This document shows positions 7,350 through 14,897 of a DNA stretch of 25,267 nucleotides, piece by piece (position 1 is the first letter of the stretch; each line of letters begins with the position of its first letter). Source of the DNA: Acidithiobacillus montserratensis (GTDB taxonomy: Bacteria > Pseudomonadota > Gammaproteobacteria > Acidithiobacillales > Acidithiobacillaceae); NCBI RefSeq assembly GCF_018853465.1, contig NZ_JABBOU010000050.1, positions 1 to 25,267 on the forward strand, in the 5' to 3' direction. The notes beneath the pieces were generated by a model. That model saw nothing but the letters and a program-made list of their open reading frames with translations, had not been told where the DNA came from and made no database searches. The position numbers and the translations under genes were made by a program.

Positions 7350-9026
7350 TCATGACTCCAGAATGGCACCATTGGCGGCGTTGGTCACCAACTTGCGATA
7401 TCGACGCAGCCAGGAAGAAGATAATGGTTTTTCAATCGGTACCCAATGCTTGCGCCGTTCGGCCAGTTCTTCATCACTGAGTTCCACATGAATTTTGCCA
7501 TTGTCCAGATCCAGCGAGATAATATCTCCTGCTTTCAGCAGGCCAATCGGTCCGCCCTCGGCCGCCTCCGGCGAAATGTGCCCTATACAGGCACCCCGTG
7601 TCGCGCCACTGAAACGGCCATCGGTAATAAGGGCGACACTTTCTCCCAACCCCATGCCCATGATATTCGCCGTAGGCGTCAGCATTTCCGGCATACCGGG
7701 GCCACCCTTGGGGCCTTCATAGCGAATGACCACCACATCACCGGCCTTGACCTCACCCGCCAGGATGCCTTCAGCGGCACTATCCATACTCTCAAAGATT
7801 TTTGCCGGACCGGAAAAGCGCCGCATTTCCGGTATTACCGCGCCGATTTTAACAATACCACCTTCAGGCGCGAGATTCCCGAAAACTACCCGCAAACCCC
7901 CGGTAGGGGCAATGGGATCACTCGCCAGATGAATGATTTTACTGTCTTTGACACTGGCTTGAGTGACAATTTCTCGCAAACTCTGGCCACTGACGGTAGG
8001 CTTGTCCAGATGCAGCACATCAGGATTACGCTTGTGCACCTCATGGAGAATTGCCGGGATACCGCCCGCGCGTCCGATATCTTCAATATGCACCGTCGAT
8101 AGGGCTGGCGACACCTTGGCCAGATAAGCCACTTGCTGGGCCAGATCGTTGAGACGGGCCAAGGGATACTGGATGCCTGCTTCGCGGGCGATAGCGAGGG
8201 TGTGCAATACGGTGTTGGTAGAGCCGCCCATGGCCATATCGAGAATAAAGGCGTTATCAATGGCTTCAAAATCGACCAGTTGGCGCATGGTCGGCCCCTC
8301 GGCCATGGCCAGAGCCACCACCCGATCTGCAGCCTGTCTGACCAGATCACGGCGTTCTGCCGCTGTGGCGAGAATGGTGCCGTTGCCCGGCAGAGCAATA
8401 CCCAACACCTCCATCAAACAGTTCATGCTGTTGGCGGTGAACATGCCCGAACAGGAACCACAGGTAGGACAGGCCTTGTCTTCGATTTCCTTGAGGCGAA
8501 TTTCCGTAATCTGGCCGCGCTTGAACTGTCCCACCGCTTCAAAAGCCGTCACCAGATCAATGGAAGTGCCGTCGGAAAGCCTGCCCGCCTCCATCGGACC
8601 GCCAGAGACAAAAACGGTCGGCATGTCACAGCGCAAGGCGCCCATGATCATCCCCGGAACGATTTTGTCGCAGTTGGGAATACAAATCAGGGCATCGAGA
8701 TGATGGGCCTGGACCACGGTTTCAATGGAATCGGCAATCAACTCCCGGCTCGGCAATGAGTAACGCATACCGTCATGGCCCATGATGATACCGTCATCCA
8801 CGCCAATGGTATTGAACTCGAAGGGAATGCCCCCAGCCGCACGGATATTTTCCTTGACGATGCGCCCGAACTCCTGCAAATGCACATGGCCGGGAATAAT
8901 ATCAATGTAGGAATTTGCCACCCCGATAAAGGGCTTGTCCATGTCGCGGTCAGTGACCCCGCACGCTTTCAACAAGGAGCGATGGGGAGTCCGTTCAAAA
9001 CCTTTTTTGATCATATCAGAGCGCAT
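7350..9026 (-). CDS. ilvD: Dihydroxy-acid dehydratase IlvD
   Basis: This 558-residue Fe-S dehydratase makes 2-keto acids from 2,3-dihydroxy-isovalerate and -3-methylvalerate, the third step of the isoleucine/valine branch. Cysteines are visible in [10 protein letters not shown] (about residue 118) and in [12 protein letters not shown] (about 188). The segment corresponding to the third cysteine of [2Fe-2S] family members reads IIPGHVHL without cysteine, as in the oxygen-sensitive [4Fe-4S] E. coli enzyme. That cluster assignment is inference. C-terminal motifs [12 protein letters not shown] and [11 protein letters not shown] are intact. The short 558-residue form, beginning [12 protein letters not shown], is the widespread bacterial type. 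The ATG at 9024-9026 is preceded by GAGGT with 5-nt spacing. A candidate promoter lies about 100 nt upstream. Confidence 0.96.
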   Translation of the reverse strand: MRSDMIKKGFERTPHRSLLKACGVTDRDMDKPFIGVANSYIDIIPGHVHLQEFGRIVKENIRAAGGIPFEFNTIGVDDGIIMGHDGMRYSLPSRELIADSIETVVQAHHLDALICIPNCDKIVPGMIMGALRCDMPTVFVSGGPMEAGRLSDGTSIDLVTAFEAVGQFKRGQITEIRLKEIEDKACPTCGSCSGMFTANSMNCLMEVLGIALPGNGTILATAAERRDLVRQAADRVVALAMAEGPTMRQLVDFEAIDNAFILDMAMGGSTNTVLHTLAIAREAGIQYPLARLNDLAQQVAYLAKVSPALSTVHIEDIGRAGGIPAILHEVHKRNPDVLHLDKPTVSGQSLREIVTQASVKDSKIIHLASDPIAPTGGLRVVFGNLAPEGGIVKIGAVIPEMRRFSGPAKIFESMDSAAEGILAGEVKAGDVVVIRYEGPKGGPGMPEMLTPTANIMGMGLGESVALITDGRFSGATRGACIGHISPEAAEGGPIGLLKAGDIISLDLDNGKIHVELSDEELAERRKHWVPIEKPLSSSWLRRYRKLVTNAANGAILES

Positions 9027-9128
9027 GTCAACCTCGGGGCATATTCAAGGGGCCGTGCCTTGCGGCGGGACCCGGAAACGACGGGGCAGGAGGATATTCA
9101 CCCTGTCCGCCAACTGGTCATTCTGTCG

Positions 9129-9157
9129 AGTATAGAACCAAGTGCCGCAGAGGCCAA
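9129..9157 (-). promoter_or_regulatory. Candidate ilvD promoter
   Basis: On the minus strand, TTGGCC (9152-9157) and TATACT (9129-9134) are spaced by 17 bp. Transcription would begin near 9122 and leave a leader of roughly 95 nt before ilvD. This is the only good promoter match in the 207-bp gap between the permease gene and ilvD. Confidence 0.55.
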
Positions 9158-9233
9158 GGCGCAGCCATCCGTGCAGTTATTCCTCTCCATCCCCTTGGGC
9201 AGCACCCTGCCGAAACCGGGAGTCGATCAAGGC

Positions 9234-10286
9234 TCAGCTTTCGCTCTCCTGAGCAGGAGGTAGCCATTCGCGCCAGATAGCCAGCAGGATGGCCAGAATG
9301 ACCGGACCGAGAAATAATCCGAGCAAACCAAAAGCCAGAATACCGCCGAGCACCCCAAAGAGCACCAGCAGAAAAGGAATATGTACCGCGCTGGAAATCA
9401 CCAACGGACGAATCAGATTATCTATCCAGCTGACCACCAGAGTTCCCCACAGTGCCAGCCCGATGCCGGCCCAGGTTTGCCCATGAATCAACAGCCAGAT
9501 ACTGGCCGCCCCCCAGACCAGGGGAGTGCCGAATGGCAAAAAGGAAAACAGCAGCGTCACTACGGCCAGCAGCACCGGGGCGGACAGGCCCGTCACCCAA
9601 TAACCCAGACCTGCCAGAGCGCCCTGGGCCAGCGCCGTAGCGAGAATTCCATAGATGACCGCGCGAATCGTGCTGGCAACCGTCAGCAGGTAAGCGTCTC
9701 CGCGCTGCCCCAACACTTGATGCACGAAGCGCCGCAGTTGCTCCAGAAGCTCCAGACCGTAGCGATAAAAGAAAAACGCCGTGATGAGCACCAACACCAG
9801 CAAGGCTCCCAGCCGGCCGATACCGCCAGCCAGCACGCCAATGCGTCCCGCCCAGGCGGACAAATCCGGTGACAATGCGCCGGGGCGCCACTGCGCCTTC
9901 CAGGAAGCGGGTATCTGTTGGATGATATCCTGGAGCCAGGGATTACTGTGCCATGTATTACTGATCAGCTTTTGCGTATCCTGCTGTCCCAGCTCCGTCA
10001 GGACATGGTGCAATTCCGTGCCCAAAGTCATGCTGAGAAACAATACGGGTAGAATAAAAATCAGCGCCAGCAGCAGGGTGGCTGCGCCAGCGGCCAGAAA
10101 GGGCGGCAAGTGACGGCGCAGGGGGGCAGTCAGGGGCCAGGTTGCGTACACCAGAATGGCTGCCCAGACAATAGCTGGCAGAAAAGGCGAAAGGATTTGC
10201 CAGACCAGCCAAAAAAACAACAGCGCAGCGAGCCCTTGCCCGAAGACGAAGCGCAGATCGCGAACCGTCAGATCCGCGACACGCAT
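9234..10286 (-). CDS. AI-2E transporter (PerM/YdiK) family membrane protein
   Basis: This 350-residue integral membrane protein has about eight hydrophobic spans: two N-terminal pairs (near residues 15-50 and 60-85), a soluble loop of about 70 residues, and a C-terminal cluster from about 155 onward. The family signature is seen in the C-terminal half (FLPFGTPLVWG, SWIDNLIRPLVI and FGLLGLFLGPVILA). Members have been proposed to export autoinducer-2 (TqsA) or to act as Na/H antiporters, and individual substrates are rarely known. It starts 6 nt after the malic enzyme stop, so it belongs to the rpmE-malic enzyme operon. The substrate cannot be assigned. Confidence 0.9.
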   Translation of the reverse strand: MRVADLTVRDLRFVFGQGLAALLFFWLVWQILSPFLPAIVWAAILVYATWPLTAPLRRHLPPFLAAGAATLLLALIFILPVLFLSMTLGTELHHVLTELGQQDTQKLISNTWHSNPWLQDIIQQIPASWKAQWRPGALSPDLSAWAGRIGVLAGGIGRLGALLVLVLITAFFFYRYGLELLEQLRRFVHQVLGQRGDAYLLTVASTIRAVIYGILATALAQGALAGLGYWVTGLSAPVLLAVVTLLFSFLPFGTPLVWGAASIWLLIHGQTWAGIGLALWGTLVVSWIDNLIRPLVISSAVHIPFLLVLFGVLGGILAFGLLGLFLGPVILAILLAIWREWLPPAQESES

Positions 10287-10292
10287 GTAAAG

Positions 10293-11531
10293 CTAAATCC
10301 GGGCTACGCCGCTTTTTCGCGCGGCAGCAGTGACTGCGCCCGCCACCCATTGCCGCAAACGCGGATCCAGCGGTTTGGGAATAAAATAGTCCGGCCCGAA
10401 TTGCAGTCCAGCAACTCCGGAAAAGCCATAAGCCTGCTGGACTTCTTCCGGGACGGGTTCTCTGGCCAGACGCGCCAGCGCATCCACCGCAGCCAGCAGC
10501 ATCTCCTGATTGATCTGCCGGGCCCGACAATCCAGAGCACCCCGAAACAAAAAGGGAAAGCCCAGGACATTATTGACCTGATTGGGCATATCCGAGCGCC
10601 CGGTTGCCATGATGGCATCGGGCCGCAGGCGCTTGACAGCCGCCGGATCAATTTCCGGATCGGGATTCGCCAGGGCAAATATCACCGGTCGCGTCGCCAA
10701 TCCGGGCAAAGCACTTTCAGGAATGGCACCGCGCACCGACACACCAATCAGCACATCGGCGCCTTCGAGCATATCGTTCAGGGTCCAGTGCGCCGGGGCT
10801 GTAGCAAAAGCTTGATGCCAATGGGTCAGATCATTGCGCCCTTCATGCAGTACCCCATGGACATCACTCAAATAAACAGCCGTGACACCCAGCGCCCGCA
10901 ACATGCGGGCTATGGCCAGACCGGCGGCACCCGCGCCGACAATGGCGACTTTAACGCCACTAAAAGTTTTGCCCTGCAATTCCAGGGCATTTTGCAAAGC
11001 TGCCGCCACGATCACCGCCGTGCCATGCTGATCATCATGGAACACCGGAATATCCAGCATTTTCTGCAAGGCTTCTTCCACCTGAAAACACAGGGGAGCG
11101 GCAATGTCTTCCAGATTGATGCCACCGAAACCCGGCGCAATGGCGGCCACCACATCAATCAAATGTTCGGCATCACGCGTCTGGACTTCGATATCAAAGG
11201 CGTCAATATCGGCGAAATGCTTGAACAGCAGCGCCTTCCCTTCCATGACCGGTTTGCCGGCCAGAGGACCGACATTGCCCAGCCCCAACACGGCAGTACC
11301 ATTACTGACCACAGCGACCAAATTGCCTTTGCCCGTATAGTCATAGGCTTTTTCAGGATCAGCCGCTATTTCCCGCACCGGGGCAGCAACCCCGGGGGTA
11401 TAAGCCAGGGACAAATCATCCTGGCTCTTGCAGGACTTGCTGGGAATGACCGCAAGCTTGCCAGCGGGGGGCCGGGAATGATACTCCAAGGCCCTCCGTC
11501 GCAATTCCACCTGGGCTTCCGTAGCTTCCAT
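10293..11531 (-). CDS. maeB: NAD(P)-dependent malic enzyme (short form)
   Basis: This 412-residue enzyme oxidatively decarboxylates malate to pyruvate. The N-terminal malic domain shows [31 protein letters not shown] and the [16 protein letters not shown] segment with the catalytic lysine. FGGINLEDI and [11 protein letters not shown] carry the metal ligands. The NAD-binding domain begins at about residue 160 with [14 protein letters not shown]. It ends near residue 412 and lacks the phosphotransacetylase domain of long MaeB proteins, so it is the compact form found in many bacteria. Cofactor preference cannot be read from the sequence. It starts 6 nt after rpmE and ends 6 nt before the AI-2E family gene. 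The gene symbol is by similarity; a mae/sfcA-type name may also be used. Confidence 0.92.
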   Translation of the reverse strand: MEATEAQVELRRRALEYHSRPPAGKLAVIPSKSCKSQDDLSLAYTPGVAAPVREIAADPEKAYDYTGKGNLVAVVSNGTAVLGLGNVGPLAGKPVMEGKALLFKHFADIDAFDIEVQTRDAEHLIDVVAAIAPGFGGINLEDIAAPLCFQVEEALQKMLDIPVFHDDQHGTAVIVAAALQNALELQGKTFSGVKVAIVGAGAAGLAIARMLRALGVTAVYLSDVHGVLHEGRNDLTHWHQAFATAPAHWTLNDMLEGADVLIGVSVRGAIPESALPGLATRPVIFALANPDPEIDPAAVKRLRPDAIMATGRSDMPNQVNNVLGFPFLFRGALDCRARQINQEMLLAAVDALARLAREPVPEEVQQAYGFSGVAGLQFGPDYFIPKPLDPRLRQWVAGAVTAAARKSGVARI

Positions 11532-11537
11532 GAAAAT

Positions 11538-11744
11538 TTACTGACCGCCGCCGTAACGCTTGCGGAATTTTTCGACCTGCCCAGCGGCAGACACATTACG
11601 CTGCTTGCCGGTGTAAAACGGATGGCATTCGGAGCACAAATCGATGTGCAGATCGCGATTGGCAGTTGAACGGGTTTTGAACACATTCCCGCAACTGCAG
11701 GTGACCGTGATTTCTTCGTACTTGGGATGAATTTCGGATTTCAT
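11538..11744 (-). CDS. rpmE: Large ribosomal subunit protein bL31, zinc-binding type
   Basis: This 68-residue ribosomal protein has Cys16-x-Cys18 and Cys37-x-x-Cys40, so it is the zinc-containing RpmE form rather than the cysteine-free paralogue YkgM/RpmE2. It begins [20 protein letters not shown] and contains the conserved [13 protein letters not shown]. The ATG is at 11742-11744 with only a weak purine-rich site upstream. It stands 74 bp downstream of rho with its own good promoter, and is followed at 6 nt by the malic enzyme gene. Expression of that metabolic gene may therefore follow ribosomal protein demand. Confidence 0.97.
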   Translation of the reverse strand: MKSEIHPKYEEITVTCSCGNVFKTRSTANRDLHIDLCSECHPFYTGKQRNVSAAGQVEKFRKRYGGGQ

Positions 11745-11781
11745 GATTAAGCTACTCTCGGGCCTGAATACAAAGAGGCGA

Positions 11782-11810
11782 ATTATAGGGATAGAGGGGG
11801 CAGGCGTCCA
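11782..11810 (-). promoter_or_regulatory. rpmE promoter
   Basis: On the minus strand a perfect -10 TATAAT (11782-11787) lies 17 bp from a -35 TGGACG (11805-11810, 4 of 6). It fits the rho-rpmE gap and would give a leader of about 30 nt. Confidence 0.65.
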
Positions 11811-11818
11811 GCCAATCC

Positions 11819-13075
11819 TCAGCGGTTCATGGAGTCAAAGAACTCCGCATTGTTTTTGGTTGCACGGACCTTGTCCAGCAGGAACTCCATGGACTCCAGA
11901 GAATCCATGGGCGCCAGCAATTTGCGCAACACCCACATCTTGCTGAGCAAATCTGCAGGGACCAGCAGTTCTTCCCGACGCGTTCCGGATTTATTGAGGT
12001 TAATGGCCGGATAGGTACGTTTTTCCGCCAGGCGGCGATCCAGATGCACTTCCATATTGCCGGTGCCCTTGAATTCCTCAAAAATCACTTCGTCCATCTT
12101 GGAGCCGGTTTCAACCAGAGCCGTGGCAATAATGGTCAGACTGCCACCTTCCTCAATGTTCCGGGCAGCGCCAAAAAACCGCTTGGGCTTCTGCAGGGCA
12201 TTGGCGTCAACACCACCTGTCAACACCTTGCCCGATGACGGCACCACGGTATTGAAAGCTCTGGCCAGACGGGTAATGGAATCCAGCAAAATCACCACGT
12301 CGTGCTTGTGCTCCACCAGACGCTTGGCTTTTTCTAGCACAATTTCAGCGACCTGAGTATGGCGGGTGGCCGGCTCGTCAAAAGTGGAGGAAACCACCTC
12401 GCCTTTGACCGAGCGCTGCATGTCCGTCACCTCTTCGGGACGTTCATCAATCAGCAACACAATCAGATAGCATTCGGGATGATTGGCCGTGATGGCGTGG
12501 GCAATCTGCTGTAATAATACCGTCTTACCGGTTTTGGGGGGCGCTACGATCAAGCCGCGCTGGCCTTTGCCAATGGGCGACACCAGATCGATGATGCGCG
12601 GTGCCACTTCCCCGTAAGCCACGCTATCATATTCCAGACGCAGGGGCTCATCAGGAAACAAAGGCGTTAAATCATCAAAGTTGACCTTGTTGCGAGTCGC
12701 TTCGGGAGATTCAAAATTGATGCTTTCTACTTTAAGCAAAGCAAAATAGCGCTCACCTTCCTTGGGTGGCCGGATTTGCCCGGATACCGTGTCACCGGTC
12801 TGCAAATGAAAACGGCGAATTTGCGAAGGAGAAACATAAATGTCGTCGGGTCCCGCCATATAAGACCCTGAGGCGGCTCGCAAAAATCCGAAACCGTCCT
12901 GCAGGATTTCCAGCACGCCCTCACCATAAATCGCGTCGCCATTGCGGGCATGGGCTTTCAGGATATTGAAAATGATTTCCTGTTTTTTCTGACGGGCAGT
13001 GCCCTCCAGACCCATATCCTGACAAATGATGGCCAGTTCAGCGGCGGTTTTTCTTTTCAAATCAGTCAGATTCAT
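11819..13075 (-). CDS. rho: Transcription termination factor Rho
   Basis: This 418-residue hexameric RNA-dependent ATPase terminates transcription. The N-terminal helical domain begins [15 protein letters not shown]. The RNA-binding cold-shock-like domain contains [23 protein letters not shown] split around residues 60-82. The ATPase core has a Walker A APPKTGKT at 178-185 and conserved [13 protein letters not shown] and [10 protein letters not shown] (Q- and R-loop) segments. The length from this ATG (13073-13075) matches E. coli Rho (419). The same frame stays open to a TTG at 13192 that overlaps the trxA stop, adding 39 residues rich in Arg/Pro and then Glu. Neither start has a strong ribosome binding site, so the longer form remains possible. 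It lies directly downstream of trxA, as in many proteobacteria. Confidence 0.95.
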   Translation of the reverse strand: MNLTDLKRKTAAELAIICQDMGLEGTARQKKQEIIFNILKAHARNGDAIYGEGVLEILQDGFGFLRAASGSYMAGPDDIYVSPSQIRRFHLQTGDTVSGQIRPPKEGERYFALLKVESINFESPEATRNKVNFDDLTPLFPDEPLRLEYDSVAYGEVAPRIIDLVSPIGKGQRGLIVAPPKTGKTVLLQQIAHAITANHPECYLIVLLIDERPEEVTDMQRSVKGEVVSSTFDEPATRHTQVAEIVLEKAKRLVEHKHDVVILLDSITRLARAFNTVVPSSGKVLTGGVDANALQKPKRFFGAARNIEEGGSLTIIATALVETGSKMDEVIFEEFKGTGNMEVHLDRRLAEKRTYPAINLNKSGTRREELLVPADLLSKMWVLRKLLAPMDSLESMEFLLDKVRATKNNAEFFDSMNR

Positions 13076-13188
13076 GGCTGTCGCGCCCGGGTTGGGCAGC
13101 AGCAAAGACTCTTCTTCTTCGATCAGAATATCTTCGTTGGGAAAGGACTTGGGTGTACGGGGCGATTTACGGCGGGGACGTGGTGTAT

Positions 13189-13515
13189 TCAAAGTTGGCT
13201 ATCCAGAAAGGCCGTCAGCTGGGCTTTACTCAAGGCACCCACTTTTGTTGCTTCCAGTTTTCCATTTTTGAACAGCAACAAGGTGGGGATACCACGAATA
13301 CCATACTGCGGAGGGGTGTTGGGATTTTCGTCGATGTTAAACTTGGCAATTTGTAACTTTTCAGCATATTCAACTGCCACTTCTTCAAGTATCGGGGCGA
13401 TCATTTTGCAGGGACCACACCATTCTGCCCAAAAATCGACCAGAACCGGTTTGGTACATTGCAGTACATCCGTCTCGAAACTGTCATCAGACACATACAT
13501 AATAGCGTCGCTCAT
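13189..13515 (-). CDS. trxA: Thioredoxin TrxA
   Basis: This 108-residue thioredoxin has the active site WCGPC (Cys33 and Cys36), the buried Asp27 in [13 protein letters not shown], and the cis-proline loop [10 protein letters not shown]. It reduces disulfides in the cytoplasm using thioredoxin reductase. The frame is open to 13551, but the ATG at 13513-13515 has a GAGGAG ribosome binding site 9 nt upstream (13525-13530) and yields the family-length protein [10 protein letters not shown]. The stop TGA overlaps a TTG (TTGA) that could start a longer Rho, so trxA and rho are very likely cotranscribed. No confident promoter was found upstream, although TATACC at 13542-13547 is a possible -10. Confidence 0.97.
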   Translation of the reverse strand: MSDAIMYVSDDSFETDVLQCTKPVLVDFWAEWCGPCKMIAPILEEVAVEYAEKLQIAKFNIDENPNTPPQYGIRGIPTLLLFKNGKLEATKVGALSKAQLTAFLDSQL

Positions 13516-13583
13516 GGGAGATAGCTCCTCTGTCTCAGTTTGGTATAGCACCTTGGGTGGAAAGTCATTGGTTTTGATTCATG

Positions 13584-13658
13584 TGGGATAATCCCAAACT
13601 CTATTGCACCGGACGGCGCTTGCAGGTTTGCTCTTCTTTCAAATTGAAGGTAAGCAAA
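13584..13658. repeat. Two small dyads upstream of trxA
   Basis: A 13-bp dyad TGGGATAATCCCA (13584-13596, 6-bp arms) is followed by a looser inverted repeat at 13627-13658 (TTTGCT ... AGCAAA with inner CTTC/GAAG). Both lie in the otherwise gene-free stretch between trxA and the insertion sequence remnant. They could be regulator sites or parts of the degraded element. No T-run follows, so they do not look like terminators. Confidence 0.3.
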
Positions 13659-13750
13659 GCATAGCACGATATGCACGGGATGCAAGTAAGTGAGGTACTC
13701 TGAATCTTGAGGGCACTCCCGATTGGATATAATGGATCGAGGAGGATTTT

Positions 13751-13879
13751 ATGAAAAATAAAGTACAGAGCTATACGACGGAGTTTCGGACGAAAGCGGT
13801 CAAGCTATTTTTGAGTCAGGGACTCAGCTTACAAGAGGCGTCACAGCGCATATCCATACCGTCCAACAAAGGCCGATAG
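13751..13879 (+). pseudogene. Truncated IS3-family transposase orfA (insertion sequence remnant)
   Basis: A 42-codon frame starts at ATG 13751 behind an AGGAGG ribosome binding site (13740-13745) and ends at TAG 13877-13879. Its product begins MKNKVQSYTTEFRTKAVKLF and continues through LSQGLSLQEASQRISIP, the first helices of the HTH_Tnp_1 domain of IS3/IS911-type OrfA. Homology stops just where the next conserved residues (usually GTLxxW) are expected, and no OrfB is present. A TATAAT at 13728-13733 upstream may be the old element promoter. The remnant sits about 90 bp beyond the 3' end of tRNA-Ser. Element boundaries cannot be fixed from this window. Confidence 0.8.
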
Positions 13880-13926
13880 TAGCCCGGGAAAAACGGTACA
13901 CCAGATGGTACACATAAGGGAGATTG

Positions 13927-13953
13927 AAAACAAAAATCCCATTAAACTATGGG
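13927..13953 (-). terminator. Rho-independent terminator of tRNA-Ser
   Basis: Read on the minus strand, a CCCAT/ATGGG stem (13949-13953 with 13938-13942) and a 6-nt loop are followed by ATTTTTGTTTT (13937-13927). It lies 15 nt past the CCA end of the tRNA and is a convincing intrinsic terminator. Confidence 0.8.
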
Positions 13954-13968
13954 CTTAATTGCATTTTA

Positions 13969-14061
13969 TGGCGGAGAGAGAGGGATTCGAACCCTCGATG
14001 GAGTGTTTAGCCCCATACTCCCTTAGCAGGGGAGCGCCTTCAGCCGCTCGGCCATCTCTCC
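13969..14061 (-). tRNA. tRNA-Ser(GCU)
   Basis: This 93-nt gene is read leftward. The acceptor arm GGAGAGA (14055-14061) pairs with TCTCTCC, followed by discriminator G and an encoded CCA (13969-13971). The D-arm begins GGCCGAGCGGC, the anticodon loop is CTGCTAA with anticodon GCT, and a long variable arm marks a class II tRNA. The T-arm GAGGGTTCGAATCCCTC is intact. The identity is serine reading AGC/AGU. It has its own promoter and terminator. Confidence 0.97.
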
Positions 14062-14070
14062 GGTAGGAAG

Positions 14071-14100
14071 ATAGTACCCTGTTGTTCGGGCACAGGTCAA
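14071..14100 (-). promoter_or_regulatory. tRNA-Ser promoter
   Basis: On the minus strand, TTGACC (14095-14100, 5 of 6) and TACTAT (14071-14076, 4 of 6) are separated by 18 bp, ending 9 nt from the mature tRNA 5' end. No other promoter-like pair was seen in this gap. Confidence 0.65.
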
Positions 14101-14183
14101 AGCCTGAGCAACCGCCAGATCGACCCTCAGCAACACAACGAATTTTCCTGAGCTTTGAGCGTCTGACAAAAAGGTATCGCAAT

Positions 14184-14897
14184 ATGCTAATCTATTCACG
14201 CCCCATCATGGAGAACATTCCAGTGACAGCCCTTCTGGTTTTGCAGGATTTAGCCAAACGCCTCCCCGGAACCCCGGACAAGTGGTTGTTTCGTGAAGCC
14301 AGCCTCATCGTGAATCCGGGAGATTTTGTGGCTATCATGGGGGAAAGCGGGGTAGGTAAAAGTACCTTGCTGCACATTATCGCCGGACTCGAAAGATCCG
14401 ATGCCGGGCAGATGCATTTTCAGGATCAGGACCTGAACGCGCTGAATGACGATGATCGTACCCTGCTGCGCCGCCGCCAGATGGGTTTCGTATTTCAGGC
14501 TTTTCACCTGATACCGCAACTCAATGTGGCTGAAAATATCGCCCTGCCCTGGCGTCTCAATGGCTTGCCGCGCAAAGATCTCTCCCGGCGCGTCCGCCAG
14601 CTTGGCGAACAGCTGGGTATTGCTGGACGACTGCAGGCCTGGCCCCGGGAACTCTCCGGCGGCGAAATGCAGAGGGTTGCCGTGGCCCGGGCAATTGTGC
14701 ACCGCCCCGCCCTGATTCTGGCCGATGAACCGACGGGCAGTCTGGACGCCGAATCGGCCGAGTCCGTCATGAATCTACTGTACACTGCCCTGGAAACCGA
14801 AGGTCCGGCTGTCCTGCTGGTCACCCACTCTCCGGCCGCCGCCCAACGTGCGCAACGTCTGTTGCGCTTTGATGCTCAGGGATTCCATCCGCAGTGA
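14184..14897 (+). CDS. ABC transporter ATP-binding protein, LolD/MacB/AttE type
   Basis: This 237-residue ATPase powers the FtsX-type permease encoded next. Its motifs are Walker A GESGVGKS (53-60), Q-loop VFQAFHLIPQ (103-112), signature LSGGE (157-161) and Walker B LILADEPTGSLD (177-188), with the switch His in VTHS. The pattern FVFQ...LIPQLNVAEN is typical of the LolD/MacB subfamily, which drives mechanotransmission rather than transmembrane import. The open frame begins at 14082. The ATG at 14184 is chosen for its AAGG site 9 nt upstream, but ATG 14208 and GTG 14224 are possible. The stop overlaps the permease start as GTGA. Context (ABC ATPase, FtsX permease, AttH-like exported protein) matches the attEFGH arrangement. 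Confidence 0.9.
   Translation: MLIYSRPIMENIPVTALLVLQDLAKRLPGTPDKWLFREASLIVNPGDFVAIMGESGVGKSTLLHIIAGLERSDAGQMHFQDQDLNALNDDDRTLLRRRQMGFVFQAFHLIPQLNVAENIALPWRLNGLPRKDLSRRVRQLGEQLGIAGRLQAWPRELSGGEMQRVAVARAIVHRPALILADEPTGSLDAESAESVMNLLYTALETEGPAVLLVTHSPAAAQRAQRLLRFDAQGFHPQ

Noticed and set aside
9045..9101. GTG-initiated 18-codon frame in the ilvD leader containing Ile-Leu-Leu and Val, considered as an attenuator leader peptide
   Set aside because: There are too few branched-chain codons, no proper ribosome binding site, and no following terminator with a T-run. A second tiny frame beginning at an ATG nearby is equally unsupported.
10110..11669. 519-codon open frame on the plus strand
   Set aside because: It lies antisense to the malic enzyme and AI-2E family genes, both of which show full family motifs; the product is His/Gln/Arg-rich without any recognisable domain.
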